Shown in pieces: positions 1 through 9,384 of a DNA stretch of 64,000 bases. The number at the start of each line of letters is the position of its first letter. The stretch's first letter is position 1. The stretch lies in contig NZ_CP137555.1 in assembly GCF_033723955.1 (NCBI RefSeq), positions 310,001 through 374,000 on the forward strand, in the 5' to 3' direction. This DNA is from Microbulbifer pacificus (lineage in GTDB: Bacteria > Pseudomonadota > Gammaproteobacteria > Pseudomonadales > Cellvibrionaceae). Under the pieces are notes generated by a model. That model was not told the DNA's origin. It did not search any database and worked only from the letters and a program-made list of their open reading frames with translations. Both the position numbers and the translations under genes were made by a program.

Positions 1-1343
1 CCGGTGGCGGTGCGATCTGTGGAATCGGCACGGTAAGCGGAAGGCGCTGCCTGGTGCGCGTGGATAATTACGCGGTAAAAGGTGGAACGATTTCGCCGGC
101 GGGTATGGATAAGGCACTGCGTGTACAGCAGATCGCACTGGAAAACAGGTTACCGCTCATCACCCTGGCACAAAGCGGTGGCGCCAACCTGATGTACGCC
201 AATGAAACCTTCGCTCCCGGCGGCCGCGGCTTTGCCAATCAGGCCCGCCTCTCCGCAGCGGGTATCCCCCAGATCACGGTCGTTCACGGCAATGCCACCG
301 CGGGAGGTGCGTACCAGCCCGGGCTTTCCGATTACGTGATCATGGTGCGCAATCAGTCCGGCATGTTTCTCGCCGGCCCGCCGCTGCTCAAGGCCGCGAC
401 CGGGGAAGTCGCCACCGAAGAGGAGCTGGGCGGTGCGGAACTGCATTGCAATGTGGCGGGCACCGGGGATTACCTGGCGGAAGATGACCGCGACGGCATC
501 CGGGTTGCGCGGGAAATAGTGGCGGCACTGCCGCAAACCCAAGCTGTAAAACCGTCGCCCCATTGGCGCGAGCCCCGCTATCCAGCCGAGGAGCTGATGG
601 GGGTAGTACCCGCAGACAGTCGCAAACCCTATCGGGTGGAGGAAATCCTCGCGCGGATTGCGGACGACTCCGCGGCGCTGGCGTTCAAACCGGAATTTGA
701 TCAGCAGACCTACTGCGGCCATATTCGAATCCTGGGCCACGCTGTTGGGGTCATTGGCAACAATGGACCCATCACCCCGAATGGCGCCAACAAGGCCGCT
801 CAATTTATCCAGCTGTGCGAACAGAGCGGTACTCCATTATTGTTTTTGCATAACACTACCGGCTTTATGGTCGGCACCAGAGTGGAGCAGAACGGCATCA
901 TCAAGCACGGTGCGAAAATGATTCAGGCTGTGGCCAATGCCCAGGTGCCCAAACTGAGCATCGTGATTGGCGGTTCCTACGGTGCCGGTAACTACGCGAT
1001 GTGCGGACGGGGTTTCGACCCGCGCTTTATTTTCGCCTGGCCGAATTCCCGCACCGCGGTCATGGGTGCCGCCCAGGCCGGCAAAGTGATGCGAATTGTC
1101 ACCGAACAAAAGATGCGCCAATCCAATCGGCTGGACGAAGTTACGCTCGACAAGATCGAACGGGATACCGCCCAGTTTATGGAGGCGGGCTCCGACGCGC
1201 TGTCCTGCACCGCGCGACTGTGGGACGACGGCATCATCGATCCGCGCGATACCCGCACCCTGCTCGGACAGCTGCTCGACATCTGTGTCGAAGCGGATCA
1301 GATAACACTGCGGCGCAATAGCTTTGGCGTAGCCAGGTTCTAG
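1..1343 (+). CDS. acyl-CoA carboxylase carboxyltransferase (beta) subunit, AtuC/MccB-like, 5' partial
   Basis: The reading frame is open from base 3, so the true start lies left of the window; about 446 residues are visible. It transfers carboxyl from carboxybiotin to an acyl-CoA. The N-terminal crotonase-like half carries the GGGA/GIGTVSGR region and the C-terminal half the NTTGFMVGTRVEQNGI and GGSYGAGNYAMCGR glycine-rich segments that form the acyl-CoA and biotin sites. The HGAKMIQAV and AWPNSRTAVMG versions resemble geranyl-CoA carboxylase AtuC more than methylcrotonyl-CoA carboxylase, but both families share this architecture. The next two genes (acyl-CoA dehydrogenase, biotin carboxylase) follow closely on the same strand and complete the enzyme. 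The family is certain; the substrate is inferred from neighbours and motif flavour. Confidence 0.9.
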   Translation, partial: GGGAICGIGTVSGRRCLVRVDNYAVKGGTISPAGMDKALRVQQIALENRLPLITLAQSGGANLMYANETFAPGGRGFANQARLSAAGIPQITVVHGNATAGGAYQPGLSDYVIMVRNQSGMFLAGPPLLKAATGEVATEEELGGAELHCNVAGTGDYLAEDDRDGIRVAREIVAALPQTQAVKPSPHWREPRYPAEELMGVVPADSRKPYRVEEILARIADDSAALAFKPEFDQQTYCGHIRILGHAVGVIGNNGPITPNGANKAAQFIQLCEQSGTPLLFLHNTTGFMVGTRVEQNGIIKHGAKMIQAVANAQVPKLSIVIGGSYGAGNYAMCGRGFDPRFIFAWPNSRTAVMGAAQAGKVMRIVTEQKMRQSNRLDEVTLDKIERDTAQFMEAGSDALSCTARLWDDGIIDPRDTRTLLGQLLDICVEADQITLRRNSFGVARF

Positions 1344-1368
1344 CACCACAACCCTCAGGAAGACGGCC

Positions 1369-2529
1369 ATGATACTGACTGACCAGCACCGCGAGTTGCA
1401 GCGCACCGTACGCAACTTCGTCGAGCAGGAACTTAATCCCTACGTCGAAGAATGGGAAGCCGCCGGAAGTTTCCCGATCAAGGACGTTTTCCGACGTCTC
1501 GGAGAACTCGGTCTACTGGGGATCAGCAAACCCGAATCGCTGGGCGGAATGGGGCTGGACTTCAGCTACGAAGCCATATTCCTGGAAGAGCTGGGCGCGG
1601 CCCACTGTGGCGGTGTGCCCCTTTCCATCTCGGTACAGACATCCATGGCAACACCGGCGCTGGCCCGCTTTGCGGACAAGGTGCTGCAGGAGGAATTTCT
1701 CAGTGCAGCCATCCGCGGCGACGCCATTGCCTCGATCGCGGTATCCGAACCGGGGGCCGGCTCTGATGTTTCGGCGATCACCACCACGGCAGTAGCCGAC
1801 GGTGACGACTACATCGTCAATGGCAGCAAGATGTGGATCACCAACGCCCCCCGCGCGGATTTTTTCTGCACCCTGGTAAACACCGGCGGGGAAAAGGCCC
1901 ACAGCAACAAGTCGCTACTGATTATTCCGGCCAATTCACCCGGCGTTCGCGTCGGCAGCGCCCTGCACAAGATGGGGATGCGCGCCTCGGAAACCGCACC
2001 GGTATTTTTCGACAGCGTGCGGGTTCCCAAACGCTACCGTATTGGCGAGGAAGGCAGCGGCTTCCTGTTGCAGATGCTGCAATTTCAGGAAGAGCGTTTG
2101 GCAGGTGCGGCGCTCACCCTGAAAGGCCTGGAAAACTGCGTTTCCTCGACGATTGACTATGTGCGCGAACGCCAGGCATTCGGGGCGCCGCTGCTCAACA
2201 ACCAGAGCGTACATTTTGCCCTGGCAGAAATGCAGACCGAAGTGGAGTGCCTGCGCTCATTGACGTATCGCGCCGTCGAAGCCTATGTCAATGGCGAAGA
2301 CGTCACCACCCTCGCCTCCATGGCCAAACTCAAGTCTGGTCGCCTGACCCGCACCATCCCCGACCAGTGCCTGCAATACTGGGGCGGCATGGGGTACATG
2401 GAAGAAACCGCGATAAATCGCGCATACCGAGATCTGCGCCTGACCGCCATCGGTGGCGGCGCCGATGAAGTGATGCTCGGCATCATCTGCAAGTTGATGG
2501 GAATTCTGCCCTCGCGAAAAAAACAATAA
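1369..2529 (+). CDS. acyl-CoA dehydrogenase, citronellyl-CoA dehydrogenase (AtuD)-like
   Basis: A 386-residue FAD enzyme that desaturates an acyl-CoA at C2-C3. Visible landmarks are the SEPGAGSD FAD/substrate loop near residue 126, WITNAPRADF near 156, and the C-terminal YRDLRLTAIGGGADEVML segment. The C-terminal position that holds the catalytic Glu in medium-chain enzymes is Gly here. Glu242 in FQEERLAG sits where isovaleryl- and long-chain acyl-CoA dehydrogenases keep their base, which is known for branched-substrate enzymes. It starts 25 bases after the carboxyltransferase stop, with an AGGAAG ribosome site, and precedes the biotin carboxylase by 25 bases, so the three are almost certainly one operon. 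The AtuD assignment rests on remembered similarity of the N-terminal region and on gene order. Confidence 0.88.
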   Translation: MILTDQHRELQRTVRNFVEQELNPYVEEWEAAGSFPIKDVFRRLGELGLLGISKPESLGGMGLDFSYEAIFLEELGAAHCGGVPLSISVQTSMATPALARFADKVLQEEFLSAAIRGDAIASIAVSEPGAGSDVSAITTTAVADGDDYIVNGSKMWITNAPRADFFCTLVNTGGEKAHSNKSLLIIPANSPGVRVGSALHKMGMRASETAPVFFDSVRVPKRYRIGEEGSGFLLQMLQFQEERLAGAALTLKGLENCVSSTIDYVRERQAFGAPLLNNQSVHFALAEMQTEVECLRSLTYRAVEAYVNGEDVTTLASMAKLKSGRLTRTIPDQCLQYWGGMGYMEETAINRAYRDLRLTAIGGGADEVMLGIICKLMGILPSRKKQ

Positions 2530-2554
2530 GCAATAAGAGCCCGAGGAAAAACAA

Positions 2555-4561
2555 ATGCCCACGCTCCTGGTCGCCAACCGCGGCGAAATAGCCCTGCGAA
2601 TCATGCGTACCGCCAGACAGGAGGGGTACTGCACGGTAGCCATTTACAGCGATGCGGACCGAGATGCGGCCCATGTAGTGGCAGCGGACCTCGCAGTGCC
2701 GATTGGCGGTAACACGCCGCAGGAATCCTATCTGGATATCGGCAAGATACTGGACGCCGCCCAACGCACCGGAGCCGACTGCATCCACCCAGGCTATGGA
2801 TTTCTTTCCGAGAACGCGCAGTTTGCACGGGCATGCGAGGAGGCCGGACTGAGTTTTATCGGCCCCTCTGCCGATGTGATCGAGCTGATGGGTAACAAGC
2901 GCCAGGCAAAAACCTTTGCCCTTGCCGCCGGCGTTCCCTGTATTCCAGGGTATGAGGGCGCACAGGACCTCGCCGAACTACAGCGCCAGGCTGCGCGGAT
3001 CGGCTATCCGGTAATGCTGAAAGCGGCCGCCGGCGGCGGCGGGCGCGGAATGCGCGTGGTGCAGGACGAAAGCGACTTTAGCGCGCAATTAATGTCGGCC
3101 CGAAAAGAAGCCCTGTCCGCATTCGGCAACGACGAAATCATCCTGGAAAAAGCCCTGTCCGAAGTCCGCCATATCGAAATCCAAATTTTTGCGGACACGC
3201 AGGGAAACTGTATACATCTTGGCGAAAGAGACTGCTCCATCCAGCGCAGACACCAGAAGGTCGTCGAAGAGGCGCCCTCTCCGATCCTCACTCCCGCACT
3301 GCGACAAACCATGGGCAAGGCCGCTACCGCCCTCGCGCAGGCCTGCGGATACACCAATGCCGGAACCGTGGAGTTTCTGTTAGACAGTGACGGGCAATTT
3401 TATTTTCTGGAAATGAACACCCGCCTTCAGGTCGAACACGGCGTAACCGAACTCATCACCGGGACAGATTTGGTAGCCTGGCAGCTCGCGATAGCGCGCG
3501 GAGAATCATTACCAATCTGCCAAGATGATGTTGCTCTTCACGGCCACGCCATCGAAGTGCGCCTGTACGCCGAGGATCCGGAGCGCGACTTCCTGCCCCA
3601 GAGTGGAAAAATACTCTACTGGCAGCACAGTTTTGCAGAAGATCAAGTGGTGGGAAGTACATCACCCGCGATCCGATTCGATCACGCCCTTGCCACAGGG
3701 ATAACGATTTCCCCTTATTACGACCCTATGCTGGGCAAGTTGATGGCCTGGGGCAAGGACCGCAACGAGGCGCGCCGGCGACTGTCGCACGCCCTGCAGG
3801 CGTTAAAGCTGTTGGGACCGCAAAACAATCGTGCCTACTTAAAGCAAATTATCGACCATCCGGTTTTCGCTGCAGGCAGTGCCCACACCGGCTTTCTGGA
3901 GCAACAATTCTCTCCCGCTGTCGCAGGCAGCGAATCTGTAAGCCGGGCCCACGCCCTCGCCTGTGCGCTGCTCCACCACGCGCGGATCCCTGCGATGCAT
4001 TTCACTAGCGGTGCTGCCAACTGGCAGTCAGGGCACCTTCCGTTAAGCAGGGAATACCGGCTGAGCGATGGCATCCACTCCTTTGCCGTGACCCTCTGTG
4101 CAACGTCAACACATCACTACACGGTGACGTTGACAGCGGAAATACGCCACACCATTACACTTACTTCGATCGCGAATGCCATCTCCTCCTCCGGCGAGCT
4201 CGCCGTCAGTATTGATGACGTAATCCACCCTGTGCTTTTCCACATCGGCGACAAGCAGCTGTCGATGCTGTTCGAGCAAAGGTTGTGGTCATTTACCGAT
4301 GAGACCTATATGCCGGTTCAACCGGTGAGTCATTCCGGCACCGGCCTTATCCTGGCGCCTATGGACGGATGTATCACCCAGATCTGCATCGAGCCGGGCG
4401 CCACCGTGGAAAGCGGTTCCCTATTGGCAACGATGGAAGCCATGAAAATGGAACACGCGCTGCGCGCCGATGGTGGCGGCATTGTGACCCGGGTAAATGC
4501 GTATGCCGGTGATCAGGTGCACAGCGGACAACTGATCATCGAAATCGAACAGGCGGGCTGA
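2555..4561 (+). CDS. acyl-CoA carboxylase biotin carboxylase/BCCP (alpha) subunit, AtuF/MccA-like
   Basis: A 668-residue fused alpha subunit. It begins MPTLLVANRGEIALRIMRTA, the biotin carboxylase N-terminal fold, followed by the ATP-grasp domain with the AAAGGGGRGMR glycine loop near residue 155 and the EMNTRLQVEH active-site segment near 290. A BT-type linker follows, then a C-terminal biotinyl domain with EAMKM, Lys631 being the biotin site. It catalyses ATP-dependent carboxylation of biotin for the beta subunit encoded two genes upstream. Length is usual for MCC/GCC alpha chains and longer than PCC-independent AccC. A GAGGAA ribosome site precedes the ATG. Unlike the Pseudomonas atu cluster, no enoyl-CoA hydratase (AtuE) gene lies between dehydrogenase and alpha subunit. 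Confidence 0.93.
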   Translation: MPTLLVANRGEIALRIMRTARQEGYCTVAIYSDADRDAAHVVAADLAVPIGGNTPQESYLDIGKILDAAQRTGADCIHPGYGFLSENAQFARACEEAGLSFIGPSADVIELMGNKRQAKTFALAAGVPCIPGYEGAQDLAELQRQAARIGYPVMLKAAAGGGGRGMRVVQDESDFSAQLMSARKEALSAFGNDEIILEKALSEVRHIEIQIFADTQGNCIHLGERDCSIQRRHQKVVEEAPSPILTPALRQTMGKAATALAQACGYTNAGTVEFLLDSDGQFYFLEMNTRLQVEHGVTELITGTDLVAWQLAIARGESLPICQDDVALHGHAIEVRLYAEDPERDFLPQSGKILYWQHSFAEDQVVGSTSPAIRFDHALATGITISPYYDPMLGKLMAWGKDRNEARRRLSHALQALKLLGPQNNRAYLKQIIDHPVFAAGSAHTGFLEQQFSPAVAGSESVSRAHALACALLHHARIPAMHFTSGAANWQSGHLPLSREYRLSDGIHSFAVTLCATSTHHYTVTLTAEIRHTITLTSIANAISSSGELAVSIDDVIHPVLFHIGDKQLSMLFEQRLWSFTDETYMPVQPVSHSGTGLILAPMDGCITQICIEPGATVESGSLLATMEAMKMEHALRADGGGIVTRVNAYAGDQVHSGQLIIEIEQAG

Positions 4562-4566
4562 GACGC

Positions 4567-6090
4567 TCACCGGCGTTTCCGGGAGACCACCTGATCGGCA
4601 TGCTCCCCTGGGGTGTGGGGGCCGCCGCTCCACACTTCGGGTTCGATACCGGGGATATGGAGCCGGCGCGAATCAAATACCGGCTCCCTGATTCCCTGCC
4701 GAAGTTGTTCCTCGTAATCCGCGAACACCCGCAGGGCCACCCCGGAAAGCAACAGAATGGCTAGCAGGTTGGCAGACGCCATAAAGCCCATGGACATATC
4801 CGCCATATCCCAAAGTAACTTGAAGTGGTCCTCACTGCCGCTCGACGCCACCCAGGCACCGAACAGAATAAACACGATATACAGGGCTCTGTAGCAAAAA
4901 ATGGAAAGGCGGGTATGCCACAGATAGAAGATATTGGTTTCCGCGTAGTAGTAGTTGGCAATGATTGAGGTAAAGGCAAAGAACAGCAGCGCCAGTGCCA
5001 CAAAACTGTTTCCCCAGCTACCCACCTGGCTGGAAAGCGCGGATTGCGTCAGCGTTACCCCCTCCACCATGCCGCTCAGTTCCACATCGCTGAGTAATAT
5101 GATGGCGGCGGTCGCGGTGCAGATCATCATGGTATCGAGAAACACCGACGCCATCTGCACGTACCCCTGCACCACAGGATGCTTTACATCCGCGGCGGCG
5201 CCGACGTTCGGGGAAGATCCCATACCCGCTTCATTGGAAAACAGGCCGCGCTTGATACCGTTGGCGACCACTGCCCCAAAGGCACCCGCGCCCGCCTCCT
5301 GCACCCCAAATGCGCTGTTGAAAATCAGCCCAAATACCTCCGGCAGCTTCGCTATATTGGCGAAGATCACAAACAGTGCGATTGCGATATAGCCGAGCGC
5401 CATAATCGGCACAACAATTCCGGCGAATCGACCAATTGACTTGATACCGCCAAACACAATGACCGCGGCCAATACGGAAATCAGCACACCGATCAACAGC
5501 GGATTGAATCCCCAGGCCGCATGTATGGCCTCCGCCATCGCATTGGCCTGCACGGCGTTAAAGAAAAACCCAAAACAGATAATCAGGAATACGGAAAACA
5601 CCACGGAAAGCCACTTCCAGTTTTTTCCCAACCCCTTGTTGATGTAGTAGGCCGGCCCGCCGCGGAAGGTGCCCGGGACTTCACCCTGCTCCTTGAACAC
5701 CTGCGCCAGGGTGTTTTCGATCAGGCTGGTCGCCATCCCCAGAACCGCAACCACCCACATCCAGAACACCGCCCCCGGGCCACCGGCGGTGATGGCCACG
5801 GCGACACCGGCAATATTCCCGGTGCCCACCCGTGCCGCGGCACTGGTGGCGAATGCCTGGAACGAGGAGACCGAGTCAGCGTGTTCCTTGTGGAAGCTGT
5901 GAAACATGACACGCAACATCTGGCGGAAGCCGCGAACCTGCACAAAACGGGTGCGCACGGTGAAGTAGACGCCCGCGGGTAGCAAGGCGGCAATAAGAAT
6001 ACCCATCCACCAGATACCGCCGATGCCGCCCCAGGTCAGATTGTTCCCCCAGGCGATCACTGACCCAAGGACATCCAGGATTGCTTCCAT
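4567..6090 (-). CDS. alanine/glycine:cation symporter family transporter (AGCS)
   Basis: A 507-residue polytopic inner-membrane protein of the sodium/alanine symporter family. The diagnostic ATSAAARVGTGNIAGVAVAI motif lies in the N-terminal third, with GGPAYYINKGLG, NEAGMGSSPNVGAAADVKHP and QGYVQMASVFLDTMMICTATA further on; roughly ten to eleven membrane spans are visible. I chose the ATG at 6090 because GGAG lies six bases upstream; a GTG twelve bases further upstream keeps the frame but has no better site. The C-terminus is a soluble tail rich in Arg. The gene converges on the carboxylase operon with only five bases between stops, so it belongs to a separate unit. Probable function is Na+ or H+ coupled uptake of alanine or glycine. 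Confidence 0.93.
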   Translation of the reverse strand: MEAILDVLGSVIAWGNNLTWGGIGGIWWMGILIAALLPAGVYFTVRTRFVQVRGFRQMLRVMFHSFHKEHADSVSSFQAFATSAAARVGTGNIAGVAVAITAGGPGAVFWMWVVAVLGMATSLIENTLAQVFKEQGEVPGTFRGGPAYYINKGLGKNWKWLSVVFSVFLIICFGFFFNAVQANAMAEAIHAAWGFNPLLIGVLISVLAAVIVFGGIKSIGRFAGIVVPIMALGYIAIALFVIFANIAKLPEVFGLIFNSAFGVQEAGAGAFGAVVANGIKRGLFSNEAGMGSSPNVGAAADVKHPVVQGYVQMASVFLDTMMICTATAAIILLSDVELSGMVEGVTLTQSALSSQVGSWGNSFVALALLFFAFTSIIANYYYAETNIFYLWHTRLSIFCYRALYIVFILFGAWVASSGSEDHFKLLWDMADMSMGFMASANLLAILLLSGVALRVFADYEEQLRQGIREPVFDSRRLHIPGIEPEVWSGGPHTPGEHADQVVSRKRR

Positions 6091-6231
6091 GGGCAACTCC
6101 ACTAGCGCGTATCTGGAAGAAAGTTTTCAGATTTGGCATTTCAATAGACGCATAACCCAAGACTAGCAGCCCACGGGAAATTTGCCGCCAATGTCCCAGG
6201 TCCCCCCGACAACTGAAAACTAACCCGTTAC

Positions 6232-7104
6232 CTAAAGGAAGATTTCTCGCGCGCGCTGCGGCGACACCACCTTGCGGCCCGCCTCCTCGGCAACCTGTAC
6301 CAGCGCCTCGATCAGCTGCCCGTTCCCCGAGGTCCGGGTGCCATCGGCGAGATAAAAAGTGTCTTCCATCCCGGTGCGCAAGTGGCCGCCCAGTTCCGCG
6401 GTTTTGCGGTGGACCGGCCAGATTTCCTCACGGCCAATCACGGTGGTTTGCCACAGGGCTCCGGGTTTCATATAGCGCGGCAGAATCCCCAGCAGATCAC
6501 AGTCCGCCGGCATACCGGAAGCCACACCCATCACCAGGTTGTAATTGGGCTCTGCCACCATGCCCACTTCCGAAAACATGCCGACGGAACGCAAGATACC
6601 CACATCAAAACATTCAAACTCCGGGCGGATCCCCAGCTCGCGGCATACCGCCAGCAGTTCTTCAACCTTTTCCACGGTATTTTCAAACAGCATGGGTGGC
6701 CAGGCCCACTCACCATTCGAGCGCACCTTGAGGTAATTCAGGCTTCCCGCATTACACGCTGCAATCTCCGGCCGGCCGGCACGCAAGCAATCGAGCGCGC
6801 CCTGCTGATCGCGGCCGATGGTACCGGTGGTGAAATTGAGAATGACGCCGGGACAGGACTGGCGGATAGCTTCCGCTATGGACAGTGCCACCTGCGGATC
6901 CCAACTCGGCAAATGCCCCCTGCCCTCACCCTGAGAACGGAAGTGAACATGCATCACCGAAGCCCCGGCGTCGTACGCTTCCCGGGCCGATGCCGCCATC
7001 TGCTCAGGCGTGACCGGCACCGGATGCTGTAGTGGATTGGTCAGCACCCCGGTCAACGCACAGGTAATCAAAACTTCATCGGAAACTGGCACATTCGCAG
7101 ACAC
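6232..7104 (-). CDS. beta-keto acid cleavage enzyme (BKACE, DUF849/Kce family)
   Basis: A 290-residue TIM-barrel zinc enzyme of the 3-keto-5-aminohexanoate cleavage family. These enzymes condense a beta-keto acid with acetyl-CoA and release acetoacetate and a new acyl-CoA. The sequence opens VLITCALTG and carries the GASVMHVHFR metal motif (two His of HxH near residue 52), ILNFTTGTIG, and the PEFECFDVG strand with the conserved Glu. The substrate cannot be read from sequence because family members act on many beta-keto acids. It stands alone on the minus strand, about 140 bases upstream of the AGCS transporter gene, with which it could share a transcript. Length fits the family, so the first ATG at 7104 is plausible; an upstream GGGAGAG-like site supports it. 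Confidence 0.9.
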   Translation of the reverse strand: MSANVPVSDEVLITCALTGVLTNPLQHPVPVTPEQMAASAREAYDAGASVMHVHFRSQGEGRGHLPSWDPQVALSIAEAIRQSCPGVILNFTTGTIGRDQQGALDCLRAGRPEIAACNAGSLNYLKVRSNGEWAWPPMLFENTVEKVEELLAVCRELGIRPEFECFDVGILRSVGMFSEVGMVAEPNYNLVMGVASGMPADCDLLGILPRYMKPGALWQTTVIGREEIWPVHRKTAELGGHLRTGMEDTFYLADGTRTSGNGQLIEALVQVAEEAGRKVVSPQRAREIFL

Positions 7105-7197
7105 TGGACTCTCCCGGAAAAGTTTAATTTTTATAGCTATTTTAAATTGTTGGTGCTTAGCCGATTACAACGGATACCGCTTCGGCTGTGCGCACCC

Positions 7198-7217
7198 AAC
7201 CAAGCAATTGCTTGGTT
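7198..7217. promoter_or_regulatory. perfect 20-bp palindrome between BKACE gene and S9 peptidase gene
   Basis: The 20 bases AACCAAGCAATTGCTTGGTT are a perfect palindrome in the 278-base divergent spacer (7105-7382). It lies about 94 bases upstream of the BKACE start and 166 upstream of the peptidase start. The symmetry without a spacer favours a dimeric repressor operator over a terminator hairpin. No regulator gene sits next to it, so the cognate protein is unknown. Confidence 0.5.
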
Positions 7218-7382
7218 TTGAACACACCCACGAGCCTATGGCTTAACCGACCTAAATGCAATTTTTCGCGGCGCAAACAAGCAAGAAATGCGCATTGGTA
7301 ACGCCGCTTGTACCAGATCGGCACCGTCGTACAATGCCCCACTCGCCATTCGTCTGTCAGCTACCAGGAGAAACGCTCGCTC

Positions 7383-9341
7383 ATGCCACAAGTAACCCCG
7401 CCGAAAACTATCGCCCCATTTGGCAGCTGGGCATCAAAAATCAAAGCGGAGTTACTCACTAGCGGCAATGTACGCCTCAGCGAAGCGCGCCTGTTCGACG
7501 GCAAAGCCTACTGGCTGGAATCGCGCCCGGCGGAAAAAGGGCGCTCGGTATTGATGGAGTGTGATCTGGGCGATGATCGCCCCGCCCGCCGCGACCTGAT
7601 TCCCGCACCACTGAGTGTGCGCTCCAAGGCGCACGAATATGGCGGCGGTGTGTATACGGTTGGCAGTGGCTACGTTTACTTTGTACTCGCTGCCGACCAG
7701 CGCATCTACCGCATCGCCCAGGGCGGCGCGGTTCCTGAACCGGTTACCCCGGAGGGGCCCTGGCATTATGCCGACCTGCAACTGGATATCCGCAGAAACC
7801 GGCTGATTTGCGTGCAGGAGGACGAGAGCGATAGCGAACGCGAAGCCGTTGCCCGACTTGTCGCCATAGACCTGAACCCGGGGAGCAACTTTGGAAATGT
7901 CACCGCGCTTGTCGAAGGTGCAGATTTCTATTCCAACCCGGCCGTGAGTCCGGATGGAAAACAACTGAGTTTCCTGCAGTGGCATCATCCGGATATGCCG
8001 TGGGACGCCACCGAATTGATGCTGGCTGAACTGGATGAAACCGGTGAGGTTACGCAAGTCCGGCGTGTTGCGGGGGGCAACCGGGAATCCATTTTTCAAC
8101 CACAATGGTCACCATCCGGCCGGTTGTACTATGTCTCTGACAAAAACAACTGGTGGAATATCTATCGCGCGGGAAGCAACAAGCCACTGTGGGAAGTGGA
8201 AGCGGAATTCGCCACTCCGCAATGGGTATTCGGCATGTCCACTTACGGCTTTCTGGGTGAAGAGCGCATCTTCTGCACTTTCACCAGAGATGGCCGCTGG
8301 CAGCTGGCGCTACTGGATCTCAACACCGGCAAACCGCAACTGCTGCAGCACCGTGGCTGCGACTTTGAAAGCATTAGTTGTGCCGGCAACCTGGCGGTGT
8401 TCATCACAAGTGGTCCCGCAGATTTTCCCATGGTAGCCATGTACCAGGCCGACACCGGCGGTTTCACGACCATCGCCAGCAGCAGTGCGGCCCCGGTCGA
8501 CTCTGCCTGGTTCTCCCGCGCACAACCCGTTTCCTTCCGGGAAAGCGATCGCGTGGTACACGCGTTCTACTACCCGCCGTGCAACCCGCGATACACAGCG
8601 CCCGCGGGAGAAAAGCCTCCGCTGATCGTGTTCGGTCACGGTGGACCAACAGGGTCCACCTCAGCCGGTCTCAACCTGAAGGTGCAGTACTGGACCAGCC
8701 GCGGCTTCGCCATCCTTGACGTGAATTACTCCGGCAGCACCGGTTACGGGCGCGAATACCGCGACCGCCTGCAGGACAACTGGGGCATTCTCGATGTGGA
8801 AGACGTGTGCGCGGGCGCCGAATATCTGGTGCAGCAGGGTCTCGCCGACCCCGAGCGTTTATTGATCAAGGGCGGCAGCGCGGGCGGCTATACCGTGCTG
8901 GCAGCGCTGACCTTCCACGATACCTTTTCCGCTGGTGCCAGCCACTATGGTATCGGTGACCTTACTACCCTCGCCCGCGATACCCACAAATTCGAGTCCC
9001 GCTACCTGGACAAACTGGTCGGCCCCTGGCCCGAAGCGGCGGAGGTGTATCAGGAACGCTCGCCGATCAATCACATCGAGCAGCTGGATTGTCCGGTGAT
9101 TTTCTTTCAGGGACTGGAAGACAGGGTGGTGCCGCCAAACCAGGCGGAAACCATGGTGGCGGCCCTGCGCGAGCGCGGCATTCCGGTGGCTTACATTACG
9201 TTTGAGGACGAGGGACACGGCTTCCGCACGGCAAGCAGTATTCGCATGGCGCTGGAAGGCGAACTGGAGTTTTACAGTCGCATTTTCGAATTTTCCCTAC
9301 CCGAGCCGGGCCCGGGTATTCACATCGACAATTTACCGTAA
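7383..9341 (+). CDS. S9 family (prolyl oligopeptidase-type) peptidase
   Basis: A 652-residue serine peptidase: an N-terminal beta-propeller region with repeated SPDGKQLSF and QPQWSPSGRLYYVSDK blades, then a C-terminal alpha/beta hydrolase domain. The nucleophile is Ser499 in KGGSAGGYTV, the Asp lies in GLEDRVVPPNQAE, and the His in DEGHGFR. It probably releases N-terminal dipeptides or acyl-amino acids from oligopeptides. No signal peptide is visible, so a cytoplasmic site is likely. The frame extends to a TTG at 7308, but I prefer ATG 7383, which has an AGGAGA site twelve bases upstream and gives the family-typical MPQ start. It converges on the LTA-synthase-like gene with 43 bases between stops. 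Confidence 0.92.
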   Translation: MPQVTPPKTIAPFGSWASKIKAELLTSGNVRLSEARLFDGKAYWLESRPAEKGRSVLMECDLGDDRPARRDLIPAPLSVRSKAHEYGGGVYTVGSGYVYFVLAADQRIYRIAQGGAVPEPVTPEGPWHYADLQLDIRRNRLICVQEDESDSEREAVARLVAIDLNPGSNFGNVTALVEGADFYSNPAVSPDGKQLSFLQWHHPDMPWDATELMLAELDETGEVTQVRRVAGGNRESIFQPQWSPSGRLYYVSDKNNWWNIYRAGSNKPLWEVEAEFATPQWVFGMSTYGFLGEERIFCTFTRDGRWQLALLDLNTGKPQLLQHRGCDFESISCAGNLAVFITSGPADFPMVAMYQADTGGFTTIASSSAAPVDSAWFSRAQPVSFRESDRVVHAFYYPPCNPRYTAPAGEKPPLIVFGHGGPTGSTSAGLNLKVQYWTSRGFAILDVNYSGSTGYGREYRDRLQDNWGILDVEDVCAGAEYLVQQGLADPERLLIKGGSAGGYTVLAALTFHDTFSAGASHYGIGDLTTLARDTHKFESRYLDKLVGPWPEAAEVYQERSPINHIEQLDCPVIFFQGLEDRVVPPNQAETMVAALRERGIPVAYITFEDEGHGFRTASSIRMALEGELEFYSRIFEFSLPEPGPGIHIDNLP

Positions 9342-9384
9342 AACCCAGGCACATTGCCGTGCCGCCCGCGACGGGTTTTCCCGA

